Part shown: piece by piece, positions 25,492 to 33,820 of the stretch
How positions within the stretch are numbered: position 1 is the stretch's first letter
How the letters are laid out: every line of letters begins with the position of its first letter
Assembly: GCF_000313565.1 (NCBI RefSeq)
Contig: NZ_HE578923.1
Span: 85,400 to 149,399 of the forward strand
Length of the DNA stretch: 64,000 nucleotides
Direction: 5' to 3'
Origin: Dielma fastidiosa
Lineage (GTDB): Bacteria > Bacillota_I > Bacilli_A > Erysipelotrichales > Erysipelotrichaceae
Translations under genes and position numbers: made by a program
Notes under the pieces: model-generated
The model's input: only the letters and a program-made list of their open reading frames with translations
The model's database searches: none
What the model was told of the DNA's origin: nothing

Positions 25492-25923
25492 TTATTGTTT
25501 TTCAGCCGTCAGCTTTTTCAGCATCAGGAAATATAAAATCATACCGATGCCGACTAAGATGTGTCCAATACCCGCAATGCCGGAGATTGCGGCATCAAAA
25601 CCGCGGCTTAATGCGATACCTTGAACTTGCGTAACACCGCGCACGATCAGCATAATTACCATGATTGCAACACCTAGATTGTAAATCAGATAGAATTTCT
25701 TGAAATTTTTATGTCCGAGTAAATTCACATTCATTTGAAATAATGCGGCCAGCAGGAAGAAAACCATACCTAACAGAAACAGGTGAGTGTGTACGACACC
25801 TAAGGCTGTTACACCGCTGAAAGCATTGAATTTAGTAAACTCGCGATAGAATACACCGCCAGCCATTGCAAGCAGCGCATAGGTGAAAGCTGTATTAATT
25901 AATAAATTTTTAGATTTTTTCAT
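25492..25923 (-). CDS. DUF2871-family membrane protein
   Basis: A 143-residue protein with four membrane helices. Conserved-looking features are 'YALLAMAGGVFYREFTKF', 'ALGVVHTHLFLLGMVFFLL' (His residues in a helix) and 'GIAGIGHILVGIGMILYF'. These match DUF2871 proteins of Firmicutes; the in-membrane histidines resemble haem- or metal-binding helices but no activity is known. AAAGGGG precedes the ATG. It is controlled from the promoter and palindrome at 25944-25985. Confidence 0.75.
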   Translation of the reverse strand: MKKSKNLLINTAFTYALLAMAGGVFYREFTKFNAFSGVTALGVVHTHLFLLGMVFFLLAALFQMNVNLLGHKNFKKFYLIYNLGVAIMVIMLIVRGVTQVQGIALSRGFDAAISGIAGIGHILVGIGMILYFLMLKKLTAEKQ

Positions 25924-25943
25924 AATGAACCCCTTTCGTTAAT

Positions 25944-25958
25944 ATGAACAATGTTCAT
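25944..25958. promoter_or_regulatory. Operator-like palindrome at the DUF2871 promoter
   Basis: ATGAACA-A-TGTTCAT is a perfect 7+7 palindrome overlapping the 3' end of the -10 box (25957-25962) and the likely transcription start. It has the form of a TetR-type operator. Confidence 0.6.
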
Positions 25959-25985
25959 TATAGAGTATCAAGGGGAATGCGTCAA
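25957..25985 (-). promoter_or_regulatory. Promoter of the DUF2871 gene
   Basis: On the minus strand TTGACG, 17-bp spacer, TATAAT. Confidence 0.8.
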
Positions 25986-26050
25986 TTTGAATGCTCATAT
26001 AAATCAGAAAGCTTTCACCCATTGTTCAGCAAATGTTCACAATCAGCATC

Positions 26051-26220
26051 TATAATGCAGTTATCATTAAAGATAAACATCCGATGCGGATTGAAAGGAG
26101 ATGATGGTAAACTAGTAATTATAATAAAGAATCGATTTCATTTTATCAGGAAGCAAGCCCCCAGCTTACCCTAAGCTTCCTGAAACTATTAACTCCTATC
26201 CCTTAATTAAATGATAATTA
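26051..26220 (+). ncRNA. Possible short plus-strand transcript opposite the small peptide gene
   Basis: A TATAAT at 26051-26056 without a clear -35 is followed by AAAGGAG and a four-codon frame (ATG ATG GTA AAC TAG at 26101-26115). An 8-bp inverted repeat CAGGAAGC/GCTTCCTG (about 26149-26183) follows, then the bidirectional terminator at 26221-26253. No real gene is present. The layout would suit a short regulatory RNA converging on the peptide gene, but transcription is not shown. Confidence 0.25.
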
Positions 26221-26253
26221 ATAAACATCATGAGTAATCCTCATGATGTTTAT
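26221..26253. terminator. Bidirectional terminator downstream of the 34-residue peptide gene
   Basis: ATAAACATCATGAG-TAATC-CTCATGATGTTTAT is a perfect 14-bp stem with a 5-nt loop. AT-rich tracts flank it on both sides. It begins 3 bp after the peptide stop codon on the minus strand. Confidence 0.85.
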
Positions 26254-26255
26254 TA

Positions 26256-26360
26256 TTAGATGGGAAAGCAGCTATCCGTGTGACGCCGTATCCATTCTTT
26301 TAATCTATTTAAACCAATCATCATTAAACTAATGATAATAATTATACCTAATCCAGACAT
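26256..26360 (-). CDS. 34-residue single-helix membrane peptide, type I toxin-like
   Basis: The peptide starts MSGLGIIIIISLMMIGLNRL and continues with a basic, polar tail (KEWIRRHTD... ending CFPI). One hydrophobic helix (about residues 3-17) followed by a charged tail is the layout of Fst/TxpA/holin-like type I toxins. It has its own consensus promoter (26408-26436), a GGAGGTGAACC ribosome site, and a perfect terminator right after the stop. The ribosome site lies in the loop of a hairpin (26359-26375). It could also be a small regulatory membrane protein. No homologue was searched. Confidence 0.6.
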   Translation of the reverse strand: MSGLGIIIIISLMMIGLNRLKEWIRRHTDSCFPI

Positions 26361-26375
26361 TGGTTCACCTCCAAT
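26359..26375 (-). promoter_or_regulatory. Hairpin enclosing the ribosome site of the small peptide gene
   Basis: On the minus strand ATTGG-AGGTGAA-CCAAT forms a 5-bp stem with the Shine-Dalgarno in the loop; the start codon overlaps the 3' arm. A second small stem TTAGC-CTTA-GCTAA lies just upstream in the leader. Such structures restrict translation of many type I toxin mRNAs. Confidence 0.5.
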
Positions 26376-26407
26376 TAGTTAGCTAAGGCTAATCTTTATT
26401 CAATTTT

Positions 26408-26436
26408 AGTATAACCATTCCTGTCATGTGTGTCAA
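26408..26436 (-). promoter_or_regulatory. Promoter of the 34-residue peptide gene
   Basis: On the minus strand TTGACA, 17-bp spacer, TATACT: near-perfect. The predicted leader is about 40 nt. Confidence 0.85.
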
Positions 26437-26475
26437 GCTGGATGCGAAATAATATTTGTGATAAAAAGCTCTGCC

Positions 26476-26504
26476 TTGACAAAAGGTAGCTGAGAAGCTA
26501 CTAT
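26476..26504 (+). promoter_or_regulatory. Promoter and internal palindrome before the second MATE gene
   Basis: TTGACA, 17-bp spacer, TACTAT. The inverted repeat GTAGCT-GAGA-AGCTAC (26485-26500) sits between the boxes, and ATGTTCATTA follows at 26510-26519. Both could be repressor sites. Confidence 0.6.
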
Positions 26505-26553
26505 AAATAATGTTCATTAGTAAACTATTTAAGGAAAGTAAGGATGATAGAGG

Positions 26554-27942
26554 ATGAAAAATGAAGCAAATCTAGGCAGCGAGAGTGTCGGGAAGCTGCT
26601 GTTTAAGCTGTCTCTGCCGGCCATTGTCGCGCAGCTGATCAATGTTATGTATAATATGGTTGATAGGATGTATATCGGTCATATTCCTAATGTTGGTGCC
26701 AGCGCATTGACCGGAGTCGGGGTAACGATGCCGGTCATCATGGCTATTTCGGCTTTTGCGGCTTTAGTCAGTATGGGCGGTGCGCCGCGCTCATCCATTA
26801 TGATGGGTAAAAATGATAAGGAACACGCGGAACAGATTCTTGGCAACTGTACAATTCTGCTTTTTGCCTTAGCATTAATTTTAACCATTGTATTTATGCT
26901 GTATGGAAAATCAATTCTAATGCTGTTTGGCGCCAGTGATACGACCATCGGCTTTGCTTGGGATTATATGCGCATTTACACATTGGGTACTTTATTTGTA
27001 CAGATTTCTTTGGGCTTAAACGCATTTATCACATCACAGGGTTATGCGAAAACAAGTATGATGACAGTGTTGATCGGTGCTTGCTGCAACATTATTTTAG
27101 ACCCGATTTTCATCTTTGTTTTTGATATGGGAGTAGCCGGTGCTGCATGGGCGACTATTCTCTCACAGGCGGTTTCTTCAATCTGGGTGTTAAAATTCCT
27201 GTTCTCAGAAAAGAGCTTTCTAAGAATCAAGCCTAAGTATTTTAAATTATCTGCACGGGTTGTACTGCCATGTCTCGCCCTTGGCTTATCACCATTTATC
27301 ATGCAGTTTACTGAGAGTGTTATTTCCGTCTGCTTTAATACGTCTTTATTAAAATATGGCGGTGATATTGCGGTCGGCGCGATGACAATCTTAACCAGTG
27401 TTATGCAGTTTTCAATGCTGCCGCTGCAAGGTCTGACTCAGGGTGCGCAGCCGATTATCAGCTTTAACTACGGGGCTGGCAACGCGGATCGTGTGAAAAA
27501 GGCATTTAAGCTTTTGCTGATCAGCTGTCTTGTTTATTCTACGGCGCTTTGGGCAATCGCGATCTTCTTGCCGCAGGTATTTATCGGTATCTTTACCAAT
27601 GACGCGCAGCTGATGGTATTCAGTGAAAAAGCGATGCGGGTTTATATGGCAGTATCGTTAATGTTTGGCGCGCAGATTGCCTGTCAGCAGACATTTATTG
27701 CCTTAGGCAACGCCAAGGCTTCGATCTTTTTGGCACTGCTTCGTAAGGTGTTGCTGCTGATTCCATTAATTTTTGTGCTGCCGATGTTTATGAGCGATCA
27801 AACTATGGCTGTCTTTATGGCTGAACCAATCGCTGATTTCATTGCTGTTTCTGTCACCGTTACGATGTTTACGATTTCCTTTAGGAAGCTGATCAATAAA
27901 ATGAATCAGCCCATCAAGGAACAGCTTGACCCAGCCTGTTAA
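26554..27942 (+). CDS. MATE-family efflux transporter, MepA-like (second of three)
   Basis: A 462-residue, 12-helix transporter. The N-terminus 'MKNEANLGSESVGKLLFKLS', 'LINVMYNMVDRMYIGHIP' and 'GVTMPVIMAISAFAALVSMG' match the MepA branch, as does the second-half 'QGAQPIISFNYGAGN'. It should extrude cationic compounds using an ion gradient. It is not in an operon, has its own promoter with a palindrome in the spacer, and is followed by a strong terminator. Confidence 0.9.
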   Translation: MKNEANLGSESVGKLLFKLSLPAIVAQLINVMYNMVDRMYIGHIPNVGASALTGVGVTMPVIMAISAFAALVSMGGAPRSSIMMGKNDKEHAEQILGNCTILLFALALILTIVFMLYGKSILMLFGASDTTIGFAWDYMRIYTLGTLFVQISLGLNAFITSQGYAKTSMMTVLIGACCNIILDPIFIFVFDMGVAGAAWATILSQAVSSIWVLKFLFSEKSFLRIKPKYFKLSARVVLPCLALGLSPFIMQFTESVISVCFNTSLLKYGGDIAVGAMTILTSVMQFSMLPLQGLTQGAQPIISFNYGAGNADRVKKAFKLLLISCLVYSTALWAIAIFLPQVFIGIFTNDAQLMVFSEKAMRVYMAVSLMFGAQIACQQTFIALGNAKASIFLALLRKVLLLIPLIFVLPMFMSDQTMAVFMAEPIADFIAVSVTVTMFTISFRKLINKMNQPIKEQLDPAC

Positions 27943-27948
27943 TAAATG

Positions 27949-27977
27949 AGCATTGACCCCATCGTCAATGCTTTTTT
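27949..27977 (+). terminator. Terminator of the second MATE gene
   Basis: AGCATTGAC-CCCATC-GTCAATGCT followed by TTTTT. Confidence 0.92.
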
Positions 27978-28024
27978 GAGTTTTATCATAAATCTGTTAT
28001 AATAAGAAAAAAAGAGGGATTGAA

Positions 28025-29056
28025 GTGGCTACTATAAAGGATATTTCGCGTGAATTGAATCTGGGGGTTTCAACCGTGTCAATGGCATTGAATGGGAATC
28101 CCCGCATTTCTAAGGCAACTAGAGAATTAGTGCTGAAAAAAGCTAAAGAATTAAAATATGTGAAGAATACCGCGGCGGTTGATTTGCAGAAGGGTAAAAC
28201 CAATCTAATTTTATTGGTTGTTAATGATCCGGCGCGTACTTTCTTTGCGGAAACAATTAACCGGATTCAGCGGGAGGTTGCCCGTCACGGTTATGATTTT
28301 TTGATTGCTACAACCTTTGAAGGACATGATGAGACAGCGAAGCGTTACATCAAGGAACGGCGCGCAGATGCGGTGATTGTTTATACTTCGACAATCTCAG
28401 AGGAGTTTATTATTGAAAATGCCTCGGAGTCATTTCCGATCTTTATCTTAGGCCGCAAAATCTGCTCAGAGCATGTATACAGCTTTCAAAAGCCCAATGA
28501 TGTGCAGTCTGAGGGGGTTAACTATTTGATTGAAAAAGGTCATCAGCACATTGCGTTTGTGAAAGGCTCCCCTTATTCATTAGGTACTCAGCGTAAATTT
28601 AAAGGCTATTTAGCTGGTTTGCGCGATCATGGTCTGCCGATTGATGAAACGCTGATTTTTGATGCGAATGGCAGTGACCGCATGGATGGTTATCGGATTA
28701 CTGAGAAGATCATTCCGCATATCAGTGAACTGGATGCAATCATATACAGCAATGATGAAATCGCGATCGGCGGCATGGAATGTCTGAAAAAGCATCAAAT
28801 TAACATTCCTGAGGATGTTTCAATTCTTGGCAGCAACAATTCACCCTTGGCTGAATATGTATCACCGAAGCTGACCTCCGTAGGTTCTAATTATTCCAGT
28901 GATGCCTTTCCAATGATTATCGACGCATTGGTTGCGCTGATTGAAGGGGCGGATGTTCAGAAGCAGATTCAAGCACTTTCAGATATGCCGGTGAATATGC
29001 AAATCGCAGAACGGGAAACGGTTAGCGACCGACGTAAAAACAAGGCTGATTCTTAA
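28025..29056 (+). CDS. LacI-family transcriptional regulator of the sulfatase/PTS operon
   Basis: A 343-residue protein with a LacI HTH ('TIKDISRELNLGVSTVSMAL', hinge region 'KAKELKYVKNTAAVDLQKG') and a periplasmic-binding-protein-like effector domain ('ILLVVNDPARTFFAETI', 'VIVYTSTISEEF', 'AIIYSNDEIAIGGMECL', 'VSILGSNNSPLAEYVSP'). It starts with GTG after AGAGGGA. Two TTGAAACGTTTCAA-type operators lie between it and the first sulfatase gene, so it probably represses that operon until a sugar phosphate binds. Confidence 0.92.
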   Translation: MATIKDISRELNLGVSTVSMALNGNPRISKATRELVLKKAKELKYVKNTAAVDLQKGKTNLILLVVNDPARTFFAETINRIQREVARHGYDFLIATTFEGHDETAKRYIKERRADAVIVYTSTISEEFIIENASESFPIFILGRKICSEHVYSFQKPNDVQSEGVNYLIEKGHQHIAFVKGSPYSLGTQRKFKGYLAGLRDHGLPIDETLIFDANGSDRMDGYRITEKIIPHISELDAIIYSNDEIAIGGMECLKKHQINIPEDVSILGSNNSPLAEYVSPKLTSVGSNYSSDAFPMIIDALVALIEGADVQKQIQALSDMPVNMQIAERETVSDRRKNKADS

Positions 29057-29066
29057 TCAGCTTTTT
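29045..29066 (+). terminator. Terminator of the LacI-family gene
   Basis: GCTGATT-CTT-AATCAGC followed by TTTTTATTT; the TAA stop lies in the stem-loop. Confidence 0.8.
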
Positions 29067-29083
29067 ATTTGGTCAATTATTTG

Positions 29084-29097
29084 TTGAAACGTTTCAA
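29084..29097. promoter_or_regulatory. LacI-type operator 1
   Basis: TTGAAACGTTTCAA is a perfect 14-bp palindrome just upstream of the -35 box. Confidence 0.75.
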
Positions 29098-29105
29098 ATT
29101 GATGG

Positions 29106-29133
29106 TTGACAACGCTTACATTTATGCTATTAT
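29106..29133 (+). promoter_or_regulatory. Promoter of the sulfatase/PTS operon
   Basis: TTGACA, 16-bp spacer, TATTAT (or TATAAT at 19 bp). Flanked on both sides by LacI-type operators. Confidence 0.75.
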
Positions 29134-29139
29134 AATATT

Positions 29140-29153
29140 GTGAAACGTTTCAA
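29140..29153. promoter_or_regulatory. LacI-type operator 2
   Basis: GTGAAACGTTTCAA, with palindromic core TGAAACGTTTCA, lies just after the -10 box. Its centre is 56 bp from that of operator 1, a distance that would allow DNA looping. Confidence 0.75.
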
Positions 29154-29174
29154 CTAATCGAGAGGGGGTATTGA

Positions 29175-30635
29175 ATGAAAGCAGTACTTGTCATGTTTGA
29201 TACATTATCCAGACGTTATTTGTCTACCTATGGCAATGACTGGGTTTTGACACCTAATTTTAAAAGACTTGAAGAGCATTGTGTGGTTTTTGATCAATTT
29301 TATTGTGGTTCACTGCCATGCATGCCGGCTCGCCGTGAGCTGCATACCGGACGATACAATTTTCTGCACCGCGGCTGGGGCCCGATTGAACCCTTTGACG
29401 TATCTTCAATTGAAATGATGAAGGCAAAGGGAATCTACACGCATATCGTCACTGACCATTCACATTATTGGGAGGATGGCGGCGCTACTTATCTGACTCG
29501 GTACAGTTCCTGGGAGGGCTTTAGAGGTCAGGAAGGGGATCGCTGGATGCCGGCCTTAAATAAGGATGAATTAAAGATTCCAAAGCTTGCGGCTGCATCG
29601 AAAGTATCAGATTCACTTTATCACAACTATGCGAATCGCCTTCAGCAAAGTGAAGAGGCGGAAATGTCCAGCGTCAAGACGATGCAGGCCGGTCTGTCCT
29701 TTCTTGATCATTATCATGATCAGGATAATTGGTTTTTACAGATTGAAAGCTTTGATCCGCATGAGCCGTTTGTCGTACCGCAGCGTTTCCTTGATCAAGT
29801 AAAGGATACTTATAAGGGTGATTATTTTGATTGGCCGGCTTATAAGCAGGTCAGTGAGACTGAAGCGGAATGCGATCATCTGGTGAAACGCTATGCCGCG
29901 TTAATTGCCATGTGTGATGAATATTTGGGCAAGGTGCTTGATGCCTTTGACCGTTATGATCTCTGGCAGGATACAATGCTGATTGTCAATACCGATCATG
30001 GCTTCCTGATGGGTGAGCATAACTGGTGGGGTAAAAACGTTCAGCCTCAGTATTTAGAAATTGCCCATCTGCCATTTTATCTCCATGTGCCAAAGCTTGC
30101 GCCTAAACGCACGGATTTATTGGCGCAGACGATTGATATCGCGCCTACGCTGTTAGATTATTTTGGCTGTGAAATCCCAGCAAGCATGCAGGGGAAATCA
30201 TTGATTAACGCCTTGTCCGCACAATGTGAAATCCGCGAGGCTGGCTTATATGGAACTTATGGCGGTCATGTGAATGTGATAACTAAAGATACCTTGTATA
30301 TGCGTGCCAGCAATGAAGCGAATCAGCCATTGTATATGTATACGCTGATGCCGACCAGCATGCGCGGTTTTCTGCCGAAGCGGTGTTTATCACAAGCGGA
30401 ATTGTATAAGGGATTTAAGTTTTTAGATGATCTGCCGGTGCTGAAGCTGCCGGGCGGTACTTTTGTGAATTCTTATGTTTATGGAAATCTGCTGTTTGAT
30501 ATTAAAAATGATTATAATCAATGTCATCCAATTAAAAATGAAGAGCTGGAACAGCATATGATTGAACTGCTGAAAAAAGGGCTGGCAGAATCAGAAGCTG
30601 ATGAAGCTCAATATATCCGTCTTGGATTAAAGTAA
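29175..30635 (+). CDS. Cytosolic sulfatase (Cys type)
   Basis: A 486-residue alkaline-phosphatase-fold sulfatase. It has the metal Asp in 'AVLVMFDTLSR', the formylglycine motif C49-M-P-A-R in 'LPCMPARRELHTG', and 'LQIESFDPHEPF', 'IVNTDHGFLMGEHNWWGK' as further metal/sulfate ligands. Cys49 must be oxidised to formylglycine, in anaerobes by an anSME radical-SAM enzyme, not seen here. No signal peptide is visible, so it acts inside the cell, fitting removal of sulfate from a PTS-imported sugar. First gene of the operon. Confidence 0.88.
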   Translation: MKAVLVMFDTLSRRYLSTYGNDWVLTPNFKRLEEHCVVFDQFYCGSLPCMPARRELHTGRYNFLHRGWGPIEPFDVSSIEMMKAKGIYTHIVTDHSHYWEDGGATYLTRYSSWEGFRGQEGDRWMPALNKDELKIPKLAAASKVSDSLYHNYANRLQQSEEAEMSSVKTMQAGLSFLDHYHDQDNWFLQIESFDPHEPFVVPQRFLDQVKDTYKGDYFDWPAYKQVSETEAECDHLVKRYAALIAMCDEYLGKVLDAFDRYDLWQDTMLIVNTDHGFLMGEHNWWGKNVQPQYLEIAHLPFYLHVPKLAPKRTDLLAQTIDIAPTLLDYFGCEIPASMQGKSLINALSAQCEIREAGLYGTYGGHVNVITKDTLYMRASNEANQPLYMYTLMPTSMRGFLPKRCLSQAELYKGFKFLDDLPVLKLPGGTFVNSYVYGNLLFDIKNDYNQCHPIKNEELEQHMIELLKKGLAESEADEAQYIRLGLK

Positions 30636-30647
30636 AGGGAGAAATAT

Positions 30648-31907
30648 ATGAGTGACTTTCTAAATAATAAGGTTATACCTGCAGTTACAAAATTTGCACA
30701 GTTTAAGTTTGTCAGAGCCATGCAGGCAGCCGTAACAGCTGGTTTAGGCGCTACGGTTGTCGGTTCTATTTTCATGATCATGATGAATCCGCCGTTTCCT
30801 GCCGATGTCAGCAATGTCTTTATTGACGCTTGGCGGGCTTGGTCAGCGGCCAATGCTTCATGGCTTGGTTTAGGATATCAGGTAACGCTTGAATTTGTCG
30901 GCTTATATGCACTGATCGGTATGGCAGTTGTTGTTTCCAATATGAATGATGTCAGACCGACGAATATGGTGGTAATCAGCTGCGCTTCTTTCCTGATTCT
31001 TTCCGCTAATTTAGTTGAAGGCAATATGGCCATTGGCTTCCTTGGCGCTAAGGGCTTGGTTACAGCGCTGCTAGTCGGTTACTTTGTTGTGGAATTGAGC
31101 TGCTGGCTGATGAAGCATGGTTTTAAAATCAATCTGCCGGAAGCGGTGCCGCCTTTTGTCGCGGAGCCGTTAAACGCGCTGATCGTAAATATTGTGGTTA
31201 TTGCGGCTGTAGTTGCGGTGCGGTTAATTGTGGGCGCACTCAGCGGCGGTGCTTTATTGCCGGCGGTTATTAATTCACTGTTTGCGCCATTGTTTGTTGC
31301 CAGTGATTCCTTATTAGCGGTTGTATTATATTCGGTTATCGTGCGTCTGCTTTGGTTCTTCGGTCTGCATGGCGGCAATATTGCCGGCGCGGTGATGACA
31401 CCGATTTTATCTGTAACCTTAATTGAAAACGCGACAGCTTTTGTGAATAATGAAGCAATGCCGTATATCTTCACGCAGATGTTTGTCCAGACATGGACGG
31501 TTATGGGTGTTTTAGCGATTGTCATCGCAATGCTGATCGTCTGCAAATCAAAACAGCTGAAAGCTATTTCTAAAGTAGCCATTGCACCGGCGTTATTTAA
31601 TATCGGTGAGCCGATTACTTTCGGTCTGCCAATTGTTATGAACTTTAAGATTTTAGTGCCTTATCTGCTTTGTTTCGCCTTAGACGCAGCGGTTCCTTAT
31701 CTGGCAACTTCAGCGGGTTTAATCAATCGTTCCTTCGTGAATATCCCATACACAGTACCGGCGATTTTCAAAGCCTTCTTAAGTACAATGGATTTTAGGG
31801 CTGTCATTCTATATGTTGTATTATTAGTCGTTAATGTATTGATTTTTATTCCATGGCTTAAAAAATATGATCATGAACTGTTGGTGAATGAGGAGCAGTC
31901 CGCATAA
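30648..31907 (+). CDS. PTS EIIC, lactose/cellobiose family
   Basis: A 419-residue membrane protein with about ten helices and the family motif 'PALFNIGEPITFGLPIVMN' (substrate-binding loop with the conserved Glu). The N-terminus 'FLNNKVIPAVTKFAQFKFV' is typical of cellobiose-type EIIC. It forms the sugar channel of the PTS whose EIIB and EIIA are encoded at 34632-35253. Sulfatase and esterase genes lie between them, suggesting a modified disaccharide as substrate. Confidence 0.88.
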   Translation: MSDFLNNKVIPAVTKFAQFKFVRAMQAAVTAGLGATVVGSIFMIMMNPPFPADVSNVFIDAWRAWSAANASWLGLGYQVTLEFVGLYALIGMAVVVSNMNDVRPTNMVVISCASFLILSANLVEGNMAIGFLGAKGLVTALLVGYFVVELSCWLMKHGFKINLPEAVPPFVAEPLNALIVNIVVIAAVVAVRLIVGALSGGALLPAVINSLFAPLFVASDSLLAVVLYSVIVRLLWFFGLHGGNIAGAVMTPILSVTLIENATAFVNNEAMPYIFTQMFVQTWTVMGVLAIVIAMLIVCKSKQLKAISKVAIAPALFNIGEPITFGLPIVMNFKILVPYLLCFALDAAVPYLATSAGLINRSFVNIPYTVPAIFKAFLSTMDFRAVILYVVLLVVNVLIFIPWLKKYDHELLVNEEQSA

Positions 31908-31934
31908 ACTAAAGGTCTGAAAAGGAGGATGCTT

Positions 31935-32393
31935 ATGAGCTGGATGATACTCTTGATACTAAAAGGCGCAATTATTTATCTGCTGTTTCATTTTATCACC
32001 AATCTGTCACACAACCGCAAAAAGGAGCCGACACTGCATTTCAGTGCTGATTTTATCAGCATTATTGAGATTGGCAGCGTAGGAGCGATTACGGCAGCGT
32101 GTTTGTTTTCTTCACTTAAGGCAGGCAGTATCTTTATCAGCCTGATTGCCTTGCTTGATTTAATCGTGCTTTATTTTGAAAGCAAACGGGTCATTCTGAT
32201 TGGTGAGCAGGCGATTCAAATCAGAGAAGAATTGGTGCCGATAGCCGATATTGTCCGTGTTGAAACCAGTTTGTGGATGCTGCATGTGCATACGGTGAAT
32301 AAGACTTTCAAGGTGATGAATCCGCTTGTGACTTCCTGGCAGTTTCAGGAACGTGTTTATAATAAATTAAAGCCGGTGCGGGGGAAATGCTGA
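31935..32393 (+). CDS. Small membrane protein of unknown function in the sulfatase/PTS operon
   Basis: A 152-residue protein with one N-terminal helix ('ILLILKGAIIYLLFHFI'), two further hydrophobic stretches (about residues 42-85), and a C-terminal soluble part ('ALQIREE'-like 'QAIQIREELVPIADIVRVE') that resembles PH-like membrane-protein tails. I do not recognise the family. AAAGGAGG lies 6 bp before ATG 31935. Its TGA overlaps the next ATG (TGATG). Found only as part of this operon, it may assist transport. Confidence 0.6.
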   Translation: MSWMILLILKGAIIYLLFHFITNLSHNRKKEPTLHFSADFISIIEIGSVGAITAACLFSSLKAGSIFISLIALLDLIVLYFESKRVILIGEQAIQIREELVPIADIVRVETSLWMLHVHTVNKTFKVMNPLVTSWQFQERVYNKLKPVRGKC

Positions 32394-33820
32394 TGAAAAA
32401 TATCGTGATGATATACTGCGATGAGCTGCGCTGTGATGCGTTAAGCTGTTACGGCAGCCCTTATGGTATTAAGACGGAAAACATCGATGAATTGGCAGCC
32501 CACAGCGTCATGTTTGATGAATGCTACTGTGCCTCTCCGGTCTGTGTGCCTTCCCGTTATTCAACCTTAACCAGCCTGCCGCCAACACAAACCGGTGTTT
32601 ATCATAATGAGGCGGCAATGCCTACCTTTAAGCTGGATCATGATTTTATCACATTTCCTCAGGTTTTAAAGGATGCGGGCTATTGCACAGCCAGTTTTGG
32701 TAAGACACATATTCCCGCGGTGCAGACACCTGTTTTTGATGTGAATGATGAAATGGGCGGTGAAATGAATCTGGGAATCAATATTAAGGAAGAAGCAAGT
32801 CAGATTATGAAGCTGCCCGGTCAGTTTCAGTCTGTGTTAGCGGCTGATTATCCGGCTGATAAAAGATTTTGGCCAGAGCAGGTTACGGATCACGGCATCG
32901 AGTGGATGCTTAAACAGCGGCAGCCCTTCTTTATCCGTTTCAGCTATCTGCAGCCGCATACACCTATCGTTGTACCTGAAAAGTATGTCCAACGTCTAAA
33001 CGACATTGAGTTTGATGATTCACTGACGTATTATTCAACCAGTGAATTTGAAAAGCGTTTTGGTGAAATCTGTGACATTCAACGGATGTGCGCTCAAGAT
33101 GTCCAACGGATGCGTAAGTATTACTATGCGATGGTGCTGTGGATTGATGAACAGGTCGGCAGAATTATGCAGGCGTTAAAGGATCATCATCTGATGGATG
33201 ATACAATTCTTGTATTTACCGCCGATCATGGCGCAAACCGCGGTGAAAACGGTGCCTTGGCGAAGCAGACATTCCAGCCTTCCAGTCATCGGATTCCGCT
33301 GCTGATCAGCAATAATAATTGTAAAGAACGCCGCCATGATATCTGCAGTAATCTTGATTTGGGACCTACCCTGCTGGCGATGAATGGTATCGCAGTGCCT
33401 AAGTCTTTTATGGGTATCAACCTCTTTGAAAAGACACAGGAAGAAGTTTATTCAATGGTTGGCTACGGCAAACGCACCAGCAAAGCATTTCCCAATAAAA
33501 ATCAGGGCGCATGGTCAATGAATCATGGCTGGCCGCAGCGTGTCTGCATTCGTACAACCCGCTTTCGGTTGGACATGAACAGCATGATGGATGGTGAATT
33601 TGTCAGTGAAGCGGATGAGGATATTTGTTTCATAGATCGCCTTAAAGATCCTATGGAACAGGTTAATCGAATCAATGATCCAGAATATCAGCCATTCATT
33701 CATGAGTTAGTGAAAAAACTGAGGGCATACAGCCGTTCACAGAAACTTGTTGATGATGCCATGGTTGAGATGGATATGGAAAAAATAAAAGCTTATAAAA
33801 AAGCGGGGCAGACAAAATGA
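32393..33820 (+). CDS. Second cytosolic sulfatase (Cys type)
   Basis: A 475-residue sulfatase. It has 'IVMIYCDELRCDALSCYG' (metal Asp-Glu region; usual D-D replaced by D-E), formylglycine motif C51-V-P-S-R in 'PVCVPSRYSTLTS', 'GKTHIP', 'YLQPHTPIVVP' and 'VFTADHGANRGEN'. No signal peptide. Sharing little sequence with the first sulfatase, it probably removes sulfate from a different position of the same sugar. The ATG overlaps the preceding stop. It overlaps the following esterase gene by 4 bp. Confidence 0.88.
   Translation: MKNIVMIYCDELRCDALSCYGSPYGIKTENIDELAAHSVMFDECYCASPVCVPSRYSTLTSLPPTQTGVYHNEAAMPTFKLDHDFITFPQVLKDAGYCTASFGKTHIPAVQTPVFDVNDEMGGEMNLGINIKEEASQIMKLPGQFQSVLAADYPADKRFWPEQVTDHGIEWMLKQRQPFFIRFSYLQPHTPIVVPEKYVQRLNDIEFDDSLTYYSTSEFEKRFGEICDIQRMCAQDVQRMRKYYYAMVLWIDEQVGRIMQALKDHHLMDDTILVFTADHGANRGENGALAKQTFQPSSHRIPLLISNNNCKERRHDICSNLDLGPTLLAMNGIAVPKSFMGINLFEKTQEEVYSMVGYGKRTSKAFPNKNQGAWSMNHGWPQRVCIRTTRFRLDMNSMMDGEFVSEADEDICFIDRLKDPMEQVNRINDPEYQPFIHELVKKLRAYSRSQKLVDDAMVEMDMEKIKAYKKAGQTK

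Noticed and set aside
26101..26115. Four-codon frame MMVN with AAAGGAG in front
   Set aside because: Too short to claim as a gene; noted only as part of the possible short transcript.
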